DNA from: Gordius sp. MW1
Taxonomy: Eukaryota; Nematomorpha; Gordioida; Gordea; Gordiidae
Direction of reading: 5' to 3'
Length of the DNA stretch: 64,000 nt
NCBI GenBank assembly: GCA_964036665.1
Contig: OZ038530.1
Coordinates: 16,390,001 to 16,454,000, forward strand
The translations under genes were made by a program, and so were the position numbers. The notes below the pieces were generated by a model. The model was not told the DNA's origin and did no database searches. It saw nothing but the letters and a program-made list of their open reading frames with translations. Below are positions 33,857 to 48,262 of the stretch, in pieces; position 1 is the stretch's first letter; each line of letters begins with the position of its first letter.

Positions 33857-35380
33857 ATTGTTATTACTCGTAATGTATACAACTAGGATAAGTTATAAAT
33901 AAAAAAGGCATTTTCACTCGTTATAATTTATTCAGCTTATCATTAAACTAAAAATCTAACTTTTATAAAGTACATTTTTAAACGTTCCAAAAATTTTTTT
34001 TTGAAATATTTACTTATCTTATTTCTAAAGTTGTAACAGCTACTATAAATCTATTTAAATACTAAAATAAAGTTTGCAATTCAGATCAGTTAATATCAAG
34101 AGAGGGGGAAAAAGCTGAAGTTTGGAAACTTTAAAATGTACGCTGTGCGAAGATAATTATTTAATATTGAGTTGAGTTTATTAAAATCATATTTTAAAAA
34201 AAATTAGTCTGCTTTAGTTCAATTCGGGCTCGGGCCTCAGGTCGTGCCGCCGCATCAGACCCGAGCCCGAGGCCCGATTATTTTTTCAAATTCTGCGCAA
34301 GCCCGGTCCGAAACCCGATCGGGTCGAGCTTCGGGCGGCCCGTGCAGGGCTCTAGCTGCACACACAACAAAGTTGTAAAGATAACAACAATGGTAGCATT
34401 GTTATTGGTAGGAAGAGTTTTTAGGTTTTCAATAGATTGCACACATAATTTAAAAGCAAATACTTATACAAAATTATACGATTCTGTTATAGTGCAAGAC
34501 TCCGTCCCAGAATATTTAATTATTCCAATTTTTAAATAATTTAACCACCATTTATTTTATTAAGCTCTCATATATTTTAGCGTTGTGCAAAATCGCACAG
34601 AAAATCCAGTGGATTAGAGTTTACTTGCCAATTCTAACTTTATAATGAGAAGGTAATTCAAATGGCATAACAAATACATAATGTTACTTATGGCCTGTGA
34701 ATTTTAGAGGCTTAACATGAGTCCAAGCATTACAAACTCCTAGTCTAATAACTCAATCGAATGCTTTGTAGGCTATCGTTCATCAGGCACAGAAATCGCT
34801 GGTGTCATGAAAAATCTTTGGCCTATGTAGTCCAATTTATTTAATTATTAATTAATTAACCACCAATTCAAGATATATCACATCAGATAGGATGATTAAT
34901 TGTTGCGAAATTTGAAGATGCCTTTGGAATATTTACCACTTCATCTCATTTAGTCTGTGTGTTCATATTATATTTTGATTCTAAGCAAATAAAGGCAATA
35001 TTAAATTTTTTGTATATTTTTTAACGGGCCAATCATATTTTATTCAACTAGCTATAATTATTAAAATATGAATTATACGTGGCTACTTGGGTGTGGTAAA
35101 TTAACCTTTATTGAAAATAATCCAATTATATTAATTTGCATTTATCCTAAATTTGAATTACATAATAAAAACTGCAAAAATAAAATTACTATATTATGAA
35201 TAGGATGATCAATTAAGAAATTTTAAGCCGAGATTTTGCCGATAAAATCTCGTCTCGTCTCGAGGTCGAAATTCTCGTCTTGATCTCAACCCAATTTTTC
35301 AAAATCTCGTCGTCTCGTTTCGGTTTTTCGAGAGACGATATCGAGATTTTTATCGGATCTTCCGCATAATTAATCTTAAG

Positions 35381-36754
35381 TGAAATTCTATATAGACAAT
35401 ACCTCTGGAAAAATTCAACACATTTTTAGACTAATTTTTATTGCTTTATATCATTTACACAAGGTCAATACCTTCAGCAAAGGTCGGATTAAGTTTAATT
35501 GTTCGGTCCAAAACCCCGTCTGATTATAACTTAATTGCACGCCGGCCATGCACAAATCATTAGAGCTGCCCGAACTGCCGGCCCAACTTGATGATGTTTA
35601 AATTTTATTAGTAGTAATTTTCTTATGTTTTTGAAGTTTTAAATTTGATTCTTTTTTGGGGGGAATTATGATGTGTAAATATATTTAATCAAGTAAAAAA
35701 TTGCCAATTTATTATGGTGCCCGCCAGAAAATTAATGATAGTAGGTCCGGTAGTGAGCTCGGCTTTTCTGGTTTCTGCATAATTATTATATCTAAAAAGA
35801 TTGTGCATTTTTTGAAAATTTTCTACCCCCCCCCCCTTGTCTGGCTCGTCGCCTGTAGCACATAAATATTTTTTTATTAAGTAGACTTAAAAGGCGACAC
35901 TTAAATATTTTCAATTTTGTAGGCGAATAATAAGCTTTCAAACATACACAATGTATTCCACAGTTTTATAAAATATTAATCTAAAGTGTTTAAACGAAAA
36001 TGGAATATTTAATATTTTAGTAACAAAGGCATAATTAATAAGGACTTCTATTTTGTTTTGTAAATTTCATCTTAAAATTCTTCTAGCTTATTTACATGAT
36101 AGTGAGCACATTATTTAACATCTATATTTTTCTATTAGCATTTTACTATTCTAATTAATGGATTCGTTTAGTCAGCCTATTTACTGTGAAAAGACAAGCC
36201 TTCATTAATAATATAAGCCACTTTTCTCAATGTTTTAAACCTTTTGATTTATGTTAAATAGAATATATTTCCCGTAATATTATAATAAAGATGTGCCTGA
36301 ATTTAATATAGTTAGGATATAATAATGCTCGTGTCATAGTAACAAATGAAAGAATTTACAAATGAATTATTGACCTGTGTTTGTTAAATGCATAGAATTT
36401 CGTTAGGATGCATCTAAGTTGAGAGTTTATAATAAGTGAAACTCATATTTCGTTAAAAAATGTATTGACTATTTTTCATATCATACTAAATCGCATACAA
36501 ATATAAATGCATATCATGACGGAAGTCTTCATGGAAGAAAGGAGAGAGAGAGCGTGCATTTGAAATGGGTGCAGGGTGCATAAAGTGATTGGGTGTACAA
36601 GCTGTGAGAGAAAAGCGTGCTTATAAAATGGTGCAGTTAGTGGTATGCAGAGAGGTGCAAGGAAAATTGGTAGTAAAGAAGTAAGAAATATAAGCGGTTA
36701 TTGAAAATTTGTACGATATATGTTACTAAAGAAAATAATTTTATTAATATTAAC
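35381..36754. other. 3' flank of the downstream collagen gene
   Basis: The stretch is AT-rich with a poly-C run at 35827-35837 and a GA-rich run at 36540-36553. No gene is recognised. Confidence 0.4.
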
Positions 36755-39700
36755 TTAGTGTGTGCAAACAACGCATGCCAATTCACGGCCATCTTTGTAA
36801 GATGATGGCAAGTTGCCAGATTTGACTTCGACGATGTAGAGGGAAGCGCCATCACCAGGGGTAGCGCTTGCCTCGTATTCGGCATCTTCATCGACGCATA
36901 TGTAAGTTGCTCGAGAAAGCTCCTCGTTGGCTGACATAATATATCCACGATATTCCAAAGTCCACGTAGTTGGGCAACGTGTGAAACCTGGGAACATGTA
37001 TTGGTCTGGACGTGGAACGGAACACAAAGCGCAAAGACCGACATTGAATTTGTGTCCTTTGCGAAGGAGGGGTGAATGCTCGTCATACAACCTATACTCA
37101 GCCCCGTATATTGTGGCTTTGCTTTGGTAGCCCTCTAAGATAAATTTGTAGTCAGGGTTGCGTGGCAAGCACTGATAATCGTAGCCGGATCCAGAAAAGA
37201 AATAATGGCCACCGGCAACAAATCCTGATTATAAAAATTAGGCATTATTTTGGTCTTCAAATAGATATTATGTATAATTAAAATTCCTCTACCGTCGTAA
37301 ATTGTTTCCGCGTCGCGAGAATTTCCACCGCATCGGCTCTTGCCCCAATGAATATAAGTGGTAAAATACTCTTTCTCGACTAAAATCGAAACAACATTAG
37401 TTACATATTAAAAGTGAGTCAATGGATTTATGGATTTAAAAAATTTAACATAGTTACCCGTTGGTCCACTGACTTGACAGTTTCTGCATACACCGGGTTC
37501 TCCATCGATACCAGGATTTCCGTCGCGTCCTGGAATACCATCAACACCAGGGGAACCTGGTTTTCCATCAAGACCATTGTCTCCACGAGGTCCAGGAGCA
37601 CCAGGTAGGCCATCTCTTCCTGGTCTGCCACTTTCTCCTTTAAGACCTGGCGAACCTGGTCTCCCTGATTCTCCGTCTTTGCCTGGGAGTCCATCAGAGC
37701 CTGGTGGTCCTGGAGGCCCTCTAACTCCTGGGATACCTGGTCTACCAGCCTTTCCAGGTTGTCCTGCATCTCCATCTTTGCCAGGTGCACCATCATCACC
37801 GCGATCGCCTGGAGGTCCCTTTACGTATTATAAATGGATCATATGAATATTATTAAGAGGTTATATCTGGAAACTACTCTGTTAACGCCGAAAAAAAGAA
37901 GCTTCAACGTATCTGCTTAAAAAATGTTTTATCTCAAGCTACCAAGACACAGGCCATTATTTGGGATTTTCTATCTTAATACAGCATTTCATTAGTATGA
38001 TTGCTGGGGTGGATTTATTTTTCATTTTGATAATATTGGAGGATAAATATATATTTATATACTCTTGGTCCTGGTCGTCCTCTTTCTCCATCACGCCCTG
38101 GATTTCCGTCTTTGCCTGGGATACCATCATTACCTCTTGCCCCAGGTTGGCCTGGAATGCCGTCTTTACCTGGGCGCCCTGGTCTACCCTATAATAACGA
38201 TGAAACTATAATTTAAACCCTTAAAACTTGATATCTAATGATAATCCCAAAGAGTTTTATAGTAAACCCCTCCTTTAAATTTTTATATATTATACTATTA
38301 TGGCAATCTCACTAAACAATTTAAAGGACAATTAATTTACTTGAGGTCCTGGTTTTCCAGATTCGCCATCCTTTCCTGGAACTCCGGCCTTTCCTGGTCG
38401 TCCGTCAATACCATCTCGTCCAGATTCTCCATCCTTCCCTGGATTACCCGCTGGTCCAGTTGGTCCCTAATGATTTTTACTACTTAAAAGCATTTATATG
38501 GCATTTATAACAAGTCATCATCATTAGTTTACTTATTTTTTGGCAAATTTAAGCCTTAAAAGGCGATTGTCATGTAAGTCTTAGAATGATAGGCATAAAA
38601 ATATATAGGACTGCGATGCTAACATACTCTCTCCCCTGGAGCTCCGGGTTGTCCATCAACACCATTTCGCCCAGTTTCGCCATCTTTACCGGGAATACCA
38701 TCTAAACCGTTGTTGCCAGGGCTTCCATCTTTTCCTGGTCCACCAGGAATACCCTTGAATCGACATTATACAAATGTTTATTCTCTTTTATAATTATTAG
38801 TTAATAGAGCCACTATACACATTTCAAAAATTAATTTTAGATTCCATCTTTGTTGCATGGAATCCGACTACAAAATTATAAGTATGTATTCTAAATCTTT
38901 CTATTTTTCAACTAATACCAGAATTTGATTAAATAAATATTTGGAAATATTTCACAATTATTTATAGTATAATTACTGATTTTCCACGAGAGCCTGGTTG
39001 ACCATCTTTACCGGGTTGTCCATCACGGCCAGGTCTGCCATCACTTCCTGGTCTTCCAGCTTCTCCATCCTTGCCAGGAATTCCATCAGGACCTGGAGCA
39101 CCCTGTGATGTTTTTTGTAGAATTTTTATTTGGATAGTTACAATTATTAAAGCTTCTTTCACGTTTTACCCCACATTTGTTTTTGTTATAATTTTTATGG
39201 TGGTACAAATTATGGAACTTATATGTCTATCTATATCAATAAATTAATATAGATACACTAAAATGGTATTATGAACCTTAAATAAAAATATTTAAAAGAA
39301 ATTTCCTTTTTATGATTATATATTATTTAAGAGCCTCATAATTGCCATTTTTAATAAAAAAAAAAGTAATTTATGGACCTACCAATAATCCATCGGCTCC
39401 TGGACGTCCGTCATTACCAGGTCCGCCATTTTCACCATCTTTACCATCTCTTCCAGGATTTCCACCCCTTCCAGAACTACCATCGTTTCCTGGACTTCCG
39501 GCTGGACCCTAATCGCAAATGAGTTATAACATTATTAATATTTATCTGTCCAGATGCATTTAAAAGTAATATAAAATTCGCAATTGTTGAGTTGGCTCTT
39601 AAAATGTGCCTTGTAAATTTTATAAATTTTGGGTATTTAGAATTTTTTAATAAAGTTTGGGTATATTAAAGATATGCACAACATTTTTTAATTATTATCA

Positions 39701-42421
39701 TCCTATCGTATTTAGAAAATTTAATTCTGTAAAGCTTCATTATTAATAAATACCCTTTTGTTACACTACAAATAAATATTTTTTTGATTGAGCAGTGAAT
39801 TTAGTTAATGAACAGTATATCTGATCTTTGATAAATAGCCCTTATAATATCATTATTATACTTGTTCTCCGGGTTGACCTGGAATACCATCTCTCCCTGG
39901 CTCACCTGGTTTGCCATCACGGCCTGGAATACCATCTGGTCCCCCTCTTCCGGGGTTTCCATCTCTTCCTGGTTTTCCCGATGGGCCCTTAGGAGAATCA
40001 ATTATATTTAGCTCAATTATTAATCGTACAAATAAATAAATTTTAGTTTTTATAAATGCAGCTTAAAGGAGGCTACCAATTTATTTTTATTGAACGTTAA
40101 ATAATTACTGGTATTCCTGGTTTTCCTGGATTACCATCTCTTCCTGGAATGCCATCTTTACCAGCATCTCCGGCAGCCCCATCTCTACCTGGATTTCCAG
40201 CTTTACCATCTTGTCCCCGTCCACCCGATGGTCCCTGAAATGATCGTGATAACAGTTTTTTATCTATCAGAAACTAACGCAAAATCAAACCCGATCATTT
40301 AATGGCTAGTCTTTAAGGTTTACGAAAAAGGTTCTTATTTGTACGAATATTACGCAATACTCCATTATCTGTCTTAAAATTTTGGTTGCTAATTGTTGGG
40401 ACAAGCTGCTAATTTATTTTAGAAAAAAATTTTAACCGACAATAACTATTATTGATAAGATGTTAAAACGTGTTAAAATCACTTAGATCCTATTATTAAT
40501 TATATTTAGTCAATTTCATTTTACAAGTAAAACTTAGTTAATTATTTTTTACCATTTGTCATCTTTAATTTATATAAAATTTTACTTGTGGTCCTGGCCT
40601 GCCTGGAGATCCATCGCGTCCCGGTTTACCATCTGGGCCCGGGCGACCTGGTTGACCATCGCGGCCTGCATCTCCATCTTTCCCCGGTGGACCAGCAGGC
40701 CCAACATGTCCTGGTTTTCCGTCAAGACATGCCTTGCATTCTAAATTTATAAAAGCTAGGTGTAAACCATTACTATTCCTTAAATTTGTCTTTATTAAGT
40801 GATATTACTATAACAAATAGCATTATTCATATTATAAGCTCACTTTGCAAATACTCTCCGGCAACGTATGTCCTCTTGTTTCTAACCAAATACCTGCCGA
40901 GGCGTATTTGTTTGACTAATGGTTTAGATGCTCCATTATGCTATAATAATTTATTATAAATGATTAAGCTAAAAATAAAGAAAAAAAAATATGTTTTATT
41001 GGAAAATCACGGTAAATCGTTTAACTCAGCAAGCCACTCAAAAGAAGGGCTGAAAGGGATGCTTTTACATAAGCAAAAGAAAGTAGCGACCCACATAAGG
41101 ACAGCTATATTATCACTTTTGAACTTTGTGTCATAAGCGGAAGACTAAAAATTTTAAATTCTCAAAAAAATTGGTGTCACCCTAGGCCATTGCTACAACT
41201 TGACACACTTTTGCTTTATTCAAATTTTGTTGGTCCGTAATATTTATGCTAATTAAGTATTTAAAATCCTATTGAGGAGAGGATGGGGGTAAAACTAAAG
41301 TAAATGGTATGCATTTTCCCATAACAATGTGCCATAAGGGATATTCATAACCTACATTCGCATCTGTCATTTTTGGATTTTTTTTAATATTTTACAGTTT
41401 AACTCCCGACTTTCTCATTTAATCAAAACTAATTTTAAAAATATTCTTGACCTAATTCATGAATGTTAGCCATAGGCGTTTCTGGTTATTATGACCATTT
41501 TATTTTGTTAGCCTTTAAATTATCCATACACATCTTAATTGGCCTAAGAGTTTTTAAATTATGAACTGAAAGGTTTGATAATTATGATAATTGAAATATA
41601 ATAAAATTTCTATTACTCAACTAGCTGTTTAGCGCAAATGTGAGATTTAAATAAACTGATTAAGGCAGTGGTTTTTGAACCCTGAAATGCACGGAAATAT
41701 GATTTAATATTATTTGAACACCTAAGATTATCTATGATAAAACACATAAAATTATGAATTGCATTATTTAAAGATATAAGAAAAATGGGACCATATTTGA
41801 CAATATAAGTTTAAGATGATTTTGGCCCTCTTAAAAAATTTTATACTCGACCATATGAAACACTTTTAAAAAACATTAGTTTTTAAGCGAGCTTACTATC
41901 ATAATTATTCACATTTCTCATTACTAATACTTTTTAAATTACTACAAACAATATGAATGAAGCTTTTAAAAGACTGACGATACATTTATCTTCTCTAAGA
42001 TAGGATAATAAATTGTTATAAACTACATAGAAAAACTCAAGTCAAAATCAAAGTTTTTATAAATAATTAAAGCGCAAAAATCATTAAACTCGCAAAGTTA
42101 AATAAAAAACAGACTTACTATGACTACGGATTTTAGGAAGTTATTGAGACCTTCTATTTGTGGCTGCTCATCAATAATCTCATTGTTTAGACGTTCCATC
42201 AAAATGGTTTGTTGGTTCTTCACGCCGCTCACTTGGATGAAGAACATGGGAAAGACCAAACAGCAAGCTATGGTCGCTACTACAAAGCAACCAAAAGCAA
42301 AGAGTGAGGTCATTTGCGAGGAACTCGCTTGAGCAGCAGAAGTATTGGCCATGCAGGAGGCGCGACGATTGTAATCCTCCTCAGCCAATATCTGTTCTTT
42401 GTCAGAAGATGGCATCTGCAA
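36755..42421 (-). CDS. Transmembrane collagen with C4-like domain (downstream paralogue)
   Basis: Thirteen exons, all phases consistent, give 784 residues: 42119-42421, 40844-40940, 40586-40740, 40109-40234, 39862-39987, 39383-39508, 38977-39102, 38628-38753, 38341-38466, 38063-38188, 37458-37818, 37293-37379 and 36755-37224. Residues 1-38 are cytoplasmic and 39-62 a signal anchor, with no cleavable signal peptide, so it is type II. A furin-type RNKR lies at 121-124, CKAC at 135-138, then about 150 Gly-X-Y triplets (141-590) that end in CRNC. The C-terminal domain ([49 protein letters not shown]) resembles sponge short-chain collagen C4. It is likely a trimeric matrix or cell-surface collagen, shed by furin. 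The alternative start Met3 is possible. Confidence 0.87.
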
Positions 42422-43677
42422 TTATGTGATATTAATTAATCAAATTAATAGCAACTATTTACAATCCCAACTTTTTTCAATATCATAGATAGCTAAGTTT
42501 AAAATTGTCATCTTTGTGTGAATAATACTAACGTAAAGCACTTACTTAATATATTCACTTTGAAATAAGCCTGTGTAATTTAAGCTTTGATGTATTATGT
42601 CAAAAATGGCTTAATGGACGCAAGGTCGGGAGGGAAAATCACATAAATACTGTCTTTAGAGTTAAAAATTAATCGTCCAAAATTACAAGCCCTAATTACA
42701 GTTGCAATTACCTTAACGTTGCGCAAGATATTAAAGAACCTAAAGGACAAAGTTTTACAATGGTAATAGGAAAAAATAAAAATTCAAACAGGCATTCAGG
42801 GACGTGAAACAACTTTAAAATGTTATTACTTTCGAAAGGCGAATAGGGAATATAGGTTAAATTTTTTAGGCGCGCTACTTTTGTGCGATAGCTAGAGACG
42901 ATATAAGGAAAAATTAAATGCGCTAAATAGACCTTTTCCTTACACTTTATATCCTAAGTCCATATGCATGCTGGCCCATATATGACACCCTACCGCCTAT
43001 CCCTACCAACATTTTCATACATATTTTGCTCGATACACAGTTACAGCGGTATTCAGATACGAATACCTAAATAATGTCCCAAGTTTAGCGCATTCCTATT
43101 CTTATGACGGTCATAACAGATTTGACAAAGATATATTGAGTGTATATATAGTGAGAGTGGACTAAGCATTTACATATATAAGGAGATATTTAAGAAGCAC
43201 GCAATGTTCACACATGGTCAAACTAAAAATATTTGAGTTAAACAACCTCACTAAATTCTCGACCCTCACATAAAGTTATGACTTATTTTTTTGTCATAAA
43301 ATGTTCTTTCCCCTACTATAATATGCATAATTTGGTCAAGCTTATGTTCGTAAAAAACTTAAAATAAAACGCTTGAAACCATAAACGCAACTAGTTTTCA
43401 CGGGATATAGCTTACTCACTTAGCATGTAAATGGGTAAGATGTGAATTGCATGCAGATGAGGTAAAGAATTTGCAAATAAATCTGTTTAAAACTAGGTAA
43501 AACCATTCATAACATTTGACAAGATAGAAAACTCCTTATAATTTATAGGGGTGAAGGTAATTGTTTTAAAGCTATATAAAAGATATAATCATAGTAAATG
43601 AATTAAATGGAGTAATTTGTGATTATAATATTATACTATCGCAAAATTGCACGCGCATTTGGCCATATAATCTAAAG

Positions 43678-43703
43678 TATTAATTAATTAATTAATTAAT
43701 TAG
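43678..43703. repeat. (TTAA)n microsatellite
   Basis: The run is taattaattaattaattaat. Confidence 0.9.
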
Positions 43704-45559
43704 ACTTTTTTGCATATTGTTTTAATTTGGGTATTATGGCGTAAAGTGTTTATTAAACTTAAGAGTTCATAAACTGCCCATAATTTAATGCTCTTCCCAT
43801 TACTTTATTTGCTTCATCCACAAGTTATTTATGAAAATTGTCGCAAAGGGACATTACCAATTGGCTAGCAACGACTATAAAATAGAAAACTTAAATTAGA
43901 ATTTATGATGGAACTTTTGTCTAATTGACCATTATTACTGCGAAAATTTTTAAAATTGATAATTATCTATCATGATCATGAACCTTATGTTGTAAGTCAA
44001 TGTCGTTTACTTCTAAGGTTAAAATTTAAACTTATAAGGTTTGATATCTTTTACATATATAATAGGACACAAATTATTTTTATTGTGTACTATGATTAAT
44101 CTTTGGATGAGAGATTTATAGACTTGCACGAATTTTCTCTACATCTCTATTCATTAAGATTAACGGATTTTTTACGATTAATTAAAAATACATGCGTTTA
44201 TTATATTAATTTATCATTCCAATCAATCCACTCACCTGTATTTAAATTTCCTCAAAATAAGGAACTTACACGTCATCATTCCACACAAAAAGGAACTCGT
44301 TCAGTTCTAAGCTCCAACTTTTCATTTTTCCTTATATAAATATGTATGAAAAGCATTAATATTTGCTTTCTGGATGCAAAAATCTATTACAAACATGAAT
44401 AGGATTTTTAAACATATAGCTTTATTAAACATAATTAAGAGGTGATGAATCGAGAAGTTATACCTATGACTATGCTAAAATATATTAAACATCTGCTTAA
44501 GTTATAATGAACTGTTTGATATTAGCTACCCTCGGGTTTTAGATTACCGAGGGCTGAGACGTCTAATCTATGATATATGAGATAATCGAATAAATAGGTT
44601 CTGTTACCTCCAAATAGGAGTTAATTAAAAAACCTTTTTATATTTAATAAAAATTATTTAAAATAAACTTCAGTATAAGCTGTTGTCATGATTTTCGTTC
44701 TATTATTATTAGTATTTATATCAAAAGGTGTAAGTCTTAAAAAGAACTTTGCTGTAGGGTTTTTTGCAAGTAAGAATTCCACAAATACTCTAAATCTTTT
44801 TCTAATTGATGCATAGCAACTATGTCATTCTCATTTTTTAGATCATAAATCCTTTATAACATAGTTAATACTTCTTTGGACTTATTCCAACTCGCCTATT
44901 ATTAACGGTCATTGTGACCCAGAAGTTTAACGCACTCTTATATTAAACTATAATATGCTAATATTTGAGTTTACTTTTAGAATGTTTGCATCTTTGCGTT
45001 GAATTGAGATCTTTAAAGTTTATATTAGGTCCATATGTTTGTATTTTTAGGCGTTGATAAGTGATATTTTTGGTTATTTGTGTGTGTGTGTGCCACTACT
45101 ATCTGCCTTAATATATAAAATTTGCATTGTAAATTCTAAAAGTAAAAAATGAGACCGATTCATTTTTAATGGTGTACTTTTTGTAAAATCCATATCGATT
45201 TTTAAATGGCCATAGATTTTTTTATCGATGATAAAAATATAATATTTGTTTAATATTTGTTATTAAATATTAAAGAATATTTTTATTCATTTGCTATACA
45301 AGTTGCCTTATTTTCTTTTGCTTTAAATGCCTGTGCGAAGGAAGATTTATACCATAATTTGCTTTTTTAATATATTTTTTTATTGTTAAAATATTGTTTA
45401 TTCGATGTAGAAACATTATAAAGGCGAAGTATAAAAATGTGAAATATATAAAATATAAAAGCTGGTAGGGAATAAAAATAAATAAATATTTGCAAGCGTC
45501 GCATGCATCACTCATTAAGGGCCAGATATCGGCCAGGGATTTAAAATTATACTTTGCGA

Positions 45560-46100
45560 TTAAAATACCTATTTTTTGCTTAAAGTTGGTAGAATATTTA
45601 GACCGGGTAGCCTTGGCTAATTTCTTTAAAAGTTGAATGGTGGCTAGTCCAAAAATTCCAGAGCATGAGGCAAAAATAGGGGTAAAAACATCTGTTTGGC
45701 CATTTTACGATCTTCGGCGAGGGTCAGAACTTTATAATTTTGATTGGACTGAGCGAAAACGTCTATACAAGTAATTCATTTAAGGGGTAGACCATTTTGC
45801 CAAGGGATCAAGGTGGAGCCGTCGGGTTGCATTCCTCCTTTCAACAAAGGGTCAGACGGCTCTTAAAGCGGCCTGGATAAGGGCATTTATTTTTTCGTGC
45901 CTAATATATTTAAATTTATTAAAAAGCCAGTGTAGAGGGTACCTTGAGTGGACGTCTACCTGCTGGGAGCAGTTGCGCAGGAAAATTCTTTAGGATAGGG
46001 AATTCCGGGCGATGGAGTATGAAAGCTCTGGGTCCTCCAATCTCAATTCAGAGAGTGAAATAGGAAAAGCTTCTAGCCACCGTGACCCAATCCGTCAAAA
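45560..46100 (-). pseudogene. Decayed coding-like patch, family unknown
   Basis: The minus strand gives protein-like runs such as LSELRLEDPELSYSIARNSL, VDVHSRYPLHWLFNKFKYIR and IQAALRAV in one frame, broken by several stops. GC content is higher than in the flanks. It looks like an old transposon or gene fragment. I cannot place it in a family. Confidence 0.35.
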
Positions 46101-48262
46101 ACCAAAGATTTTAAGTAGGATTGCGGAATTTTTTTAAAAAGCGCATAAACAACATGAAAGGGCAACCTTATCATTTTCCCGATCTATTAAGAAAAAATGA
46201 GTTATTAAGAATTATCAATAAAATATCAGTTTAATCCATCAAAACGCTCACAATATGTTATTCTACCTAAAATCGTAATTATTTGTACAATCAAAACATT
46301 TGACATTTAGATTCATTAGGAGCCATCAAAAGCTTGGAAATTTTATCAAGGTGACCCAGACTTTCAATAATGCTTTATGAGTCGTATTTTAGGTCTAAAA
46401 TGCACAAAATCGATTACAAAATTTTCATCTCTACACTTAGGAACTTCAATTTATAATACATTTAAACATGTTGTATGCCATATTGGCGGGTAAAACCATC
46501 AAAGGTTTGAAATGTTTAACTCATTCCATACTACCTATTTTTTGCTCTTTTAAATATGCTTCAATAGCTCACACCAACTTGTCTTTTTCATTATATTCAT
46601 ATTTATAAGTATTTAGTAAAAAACATCTATATATATTTCATTACTTAAAAATTTGTTTTCGAATAAAAATGAGCTAGGTACTTTGGCCGTTCCTCTGCCT
46701 CCGAAATATCTAGTTCAAATTTCAAGTTCTTAATTTTCAAATGTTCAAGATCAGTTTCTTTTTAAAAAAAGTAATTGCTTACTGGAGCTAAATATTTGGA
46801 ACTAGTTCCATTGATAAAACCTAATCCACCTATGATTGATAACAGCAGTCCACCTATGGTAATATATACAACTGTGTTTTGCTGATTGTCACAATCGAGT
46901 TATTCAAATCGAGATAAATAGGATCTAGTTAAAAAGTTCCTAACCCAAACTCCTTTACACTAGCCCAGATTTTGATTGTAACTAGTCTTTTAAGAAATAT
47001 CGTAATTAGGGTTATCATGCCTTAATTAGAGCATTTAGGTTCTGTAACGTAATAGGCATTCTATTACACATACTAAGCTTTCATATAAAGTACGACATGA
47101 TCAGCTAATTAAATTGCCATTCTTATGCATAGCAAGGATTTAAGAAGGAACAAAGAGTCCGATATTAATTGTGAGTTAAACTTAGATGTTTATAGTATGA
47201 TAATTATATTTAATATAATATGAAATAAAGTTTTAAATTTAGGACCTCGACATTTGCATCGGCATAGCCGCGTTGAGGGGATAGAAGGGCAGGTGTCCAT
47301 TATACTGAGACAAAAATCTGAAATAAATATGGTAGAAAATTTAAAATCATTACAAAAGTTTAATGATATGCTTTTACCCTATGCGATCTCCAAGATTAAT
47401 GTTCAAAACATGCGTGGGACTATAACATATTATGCAAAATAAAAAAGAATGAAACATGGATTAATGTTTGTGTTTTGTTTGGACTAGTGCCCCTGAGCAC
47501 TAATTTAATTTTTTTCCAAATATATTTGAAACACAATATTGGGCTTTAATTTCAAGCTTTTGATATGATTATATTTGATACTGATCTAAATTACGCGAAA
47601 GATCTTTTACGGTAATCATAACCATTGTATTTTCATTAACGCTTTAGGTTCCTAATTTTTCAATAAAATTTTATTTTAAGGATGAAATTTTTGAGCCTTA
47701 CGAAACTGCCTAAATTAATATTATGTTATGCACGCATTCAAAATATTGGTTTAAAAAAGATTGTTTAACCTATATTTTAATCTGCGAATATGCTAAATTG
47801 GTCAACTAAATTAGCTTATAAATCTTACAGGACATAATAACGCAAATACGCGATTATGTTACCTTAAAATTTACATATATGCAAATTAAACGTAAACGTT
47901 CAAAATTTAAAGGTTATATTAAATTATTTCCCAATTTAACAGGACCTAATTTATACGAAGGTTAAACCCGTTAAGTTAAATCACACTTTAATAAAATCAT
48001 AAATTGCTAATTTAAAAAAATAAGTTGCTTTTTTACAATACAATTTTGAAGTTAAGATAATGGAATTTTATTTTACATTCAACATCAATATACGCTCTTT
48101 TTCAAAATCTATTTTATATATTGAGCCATTTAAATGAAGTCACTCTTGTTATTAATAGTTTACGCAAGATATATTAATTTTATTGGTAATTTGCTACTTA
48201 AAAAACTCTACTATAAAATAAAGCTTAAATTTTGATGGCACAGAGAAAGTAATAATATGATG

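Larger units (their letters stand above)
32266..34354. mobile_element. hAT element (GGCCCGAGCCC-end family), copy 2
   Basis: The perfect duplication GCTGCACA flanks it (32258-32265 and 34355-34362). The left end tgaagtcctgcaaaatgaaa matches copy 1 at 6524 apart from the first bases, and the right end is cgtgcagggctcta. The internal text ttacaactag is shared with copy 1. A local duplication of about 58 bp (caactaaatataaaatgcatt) lies at 32448-32530. Another hAT has inserted at about 32530-33856. Confidence 0.88.
30418..35372. mobile_element. hAT element (CTCGTCTCG-end family), copy 2, heavily nested
   Basis: The left end ttgtgcttcgatctc and right end cttccgcataatta match the 12845-14423 copy. 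The flanks ATCTTGAG (30410-30417) and ATCTTAAG (35373-35380) form a one-mismatch 8-bp duplication. Iterated tctcgtctcgg tracts mark both ends (30425-30545 and 35225-35355). Three further elements sit inside, so the original insertion was far shorter. Confidence 0.75.

Noticed and set aside
37577-37846. Plus-strand proline/glycine-rich open frame
   Set aside because: It is the antisense of the minus-strand Gly-X-Y exon; the same applies to plus-strand frames at 55748-55963, 56654-56941, 57442-57687 and 58919-59113.
47254-47442. 62-codon frame in the collagen spacer
   Set aside because: It starts with ATG but has no recognisable motif, no splice context and no compositional contrast beyond its first 30 bases.
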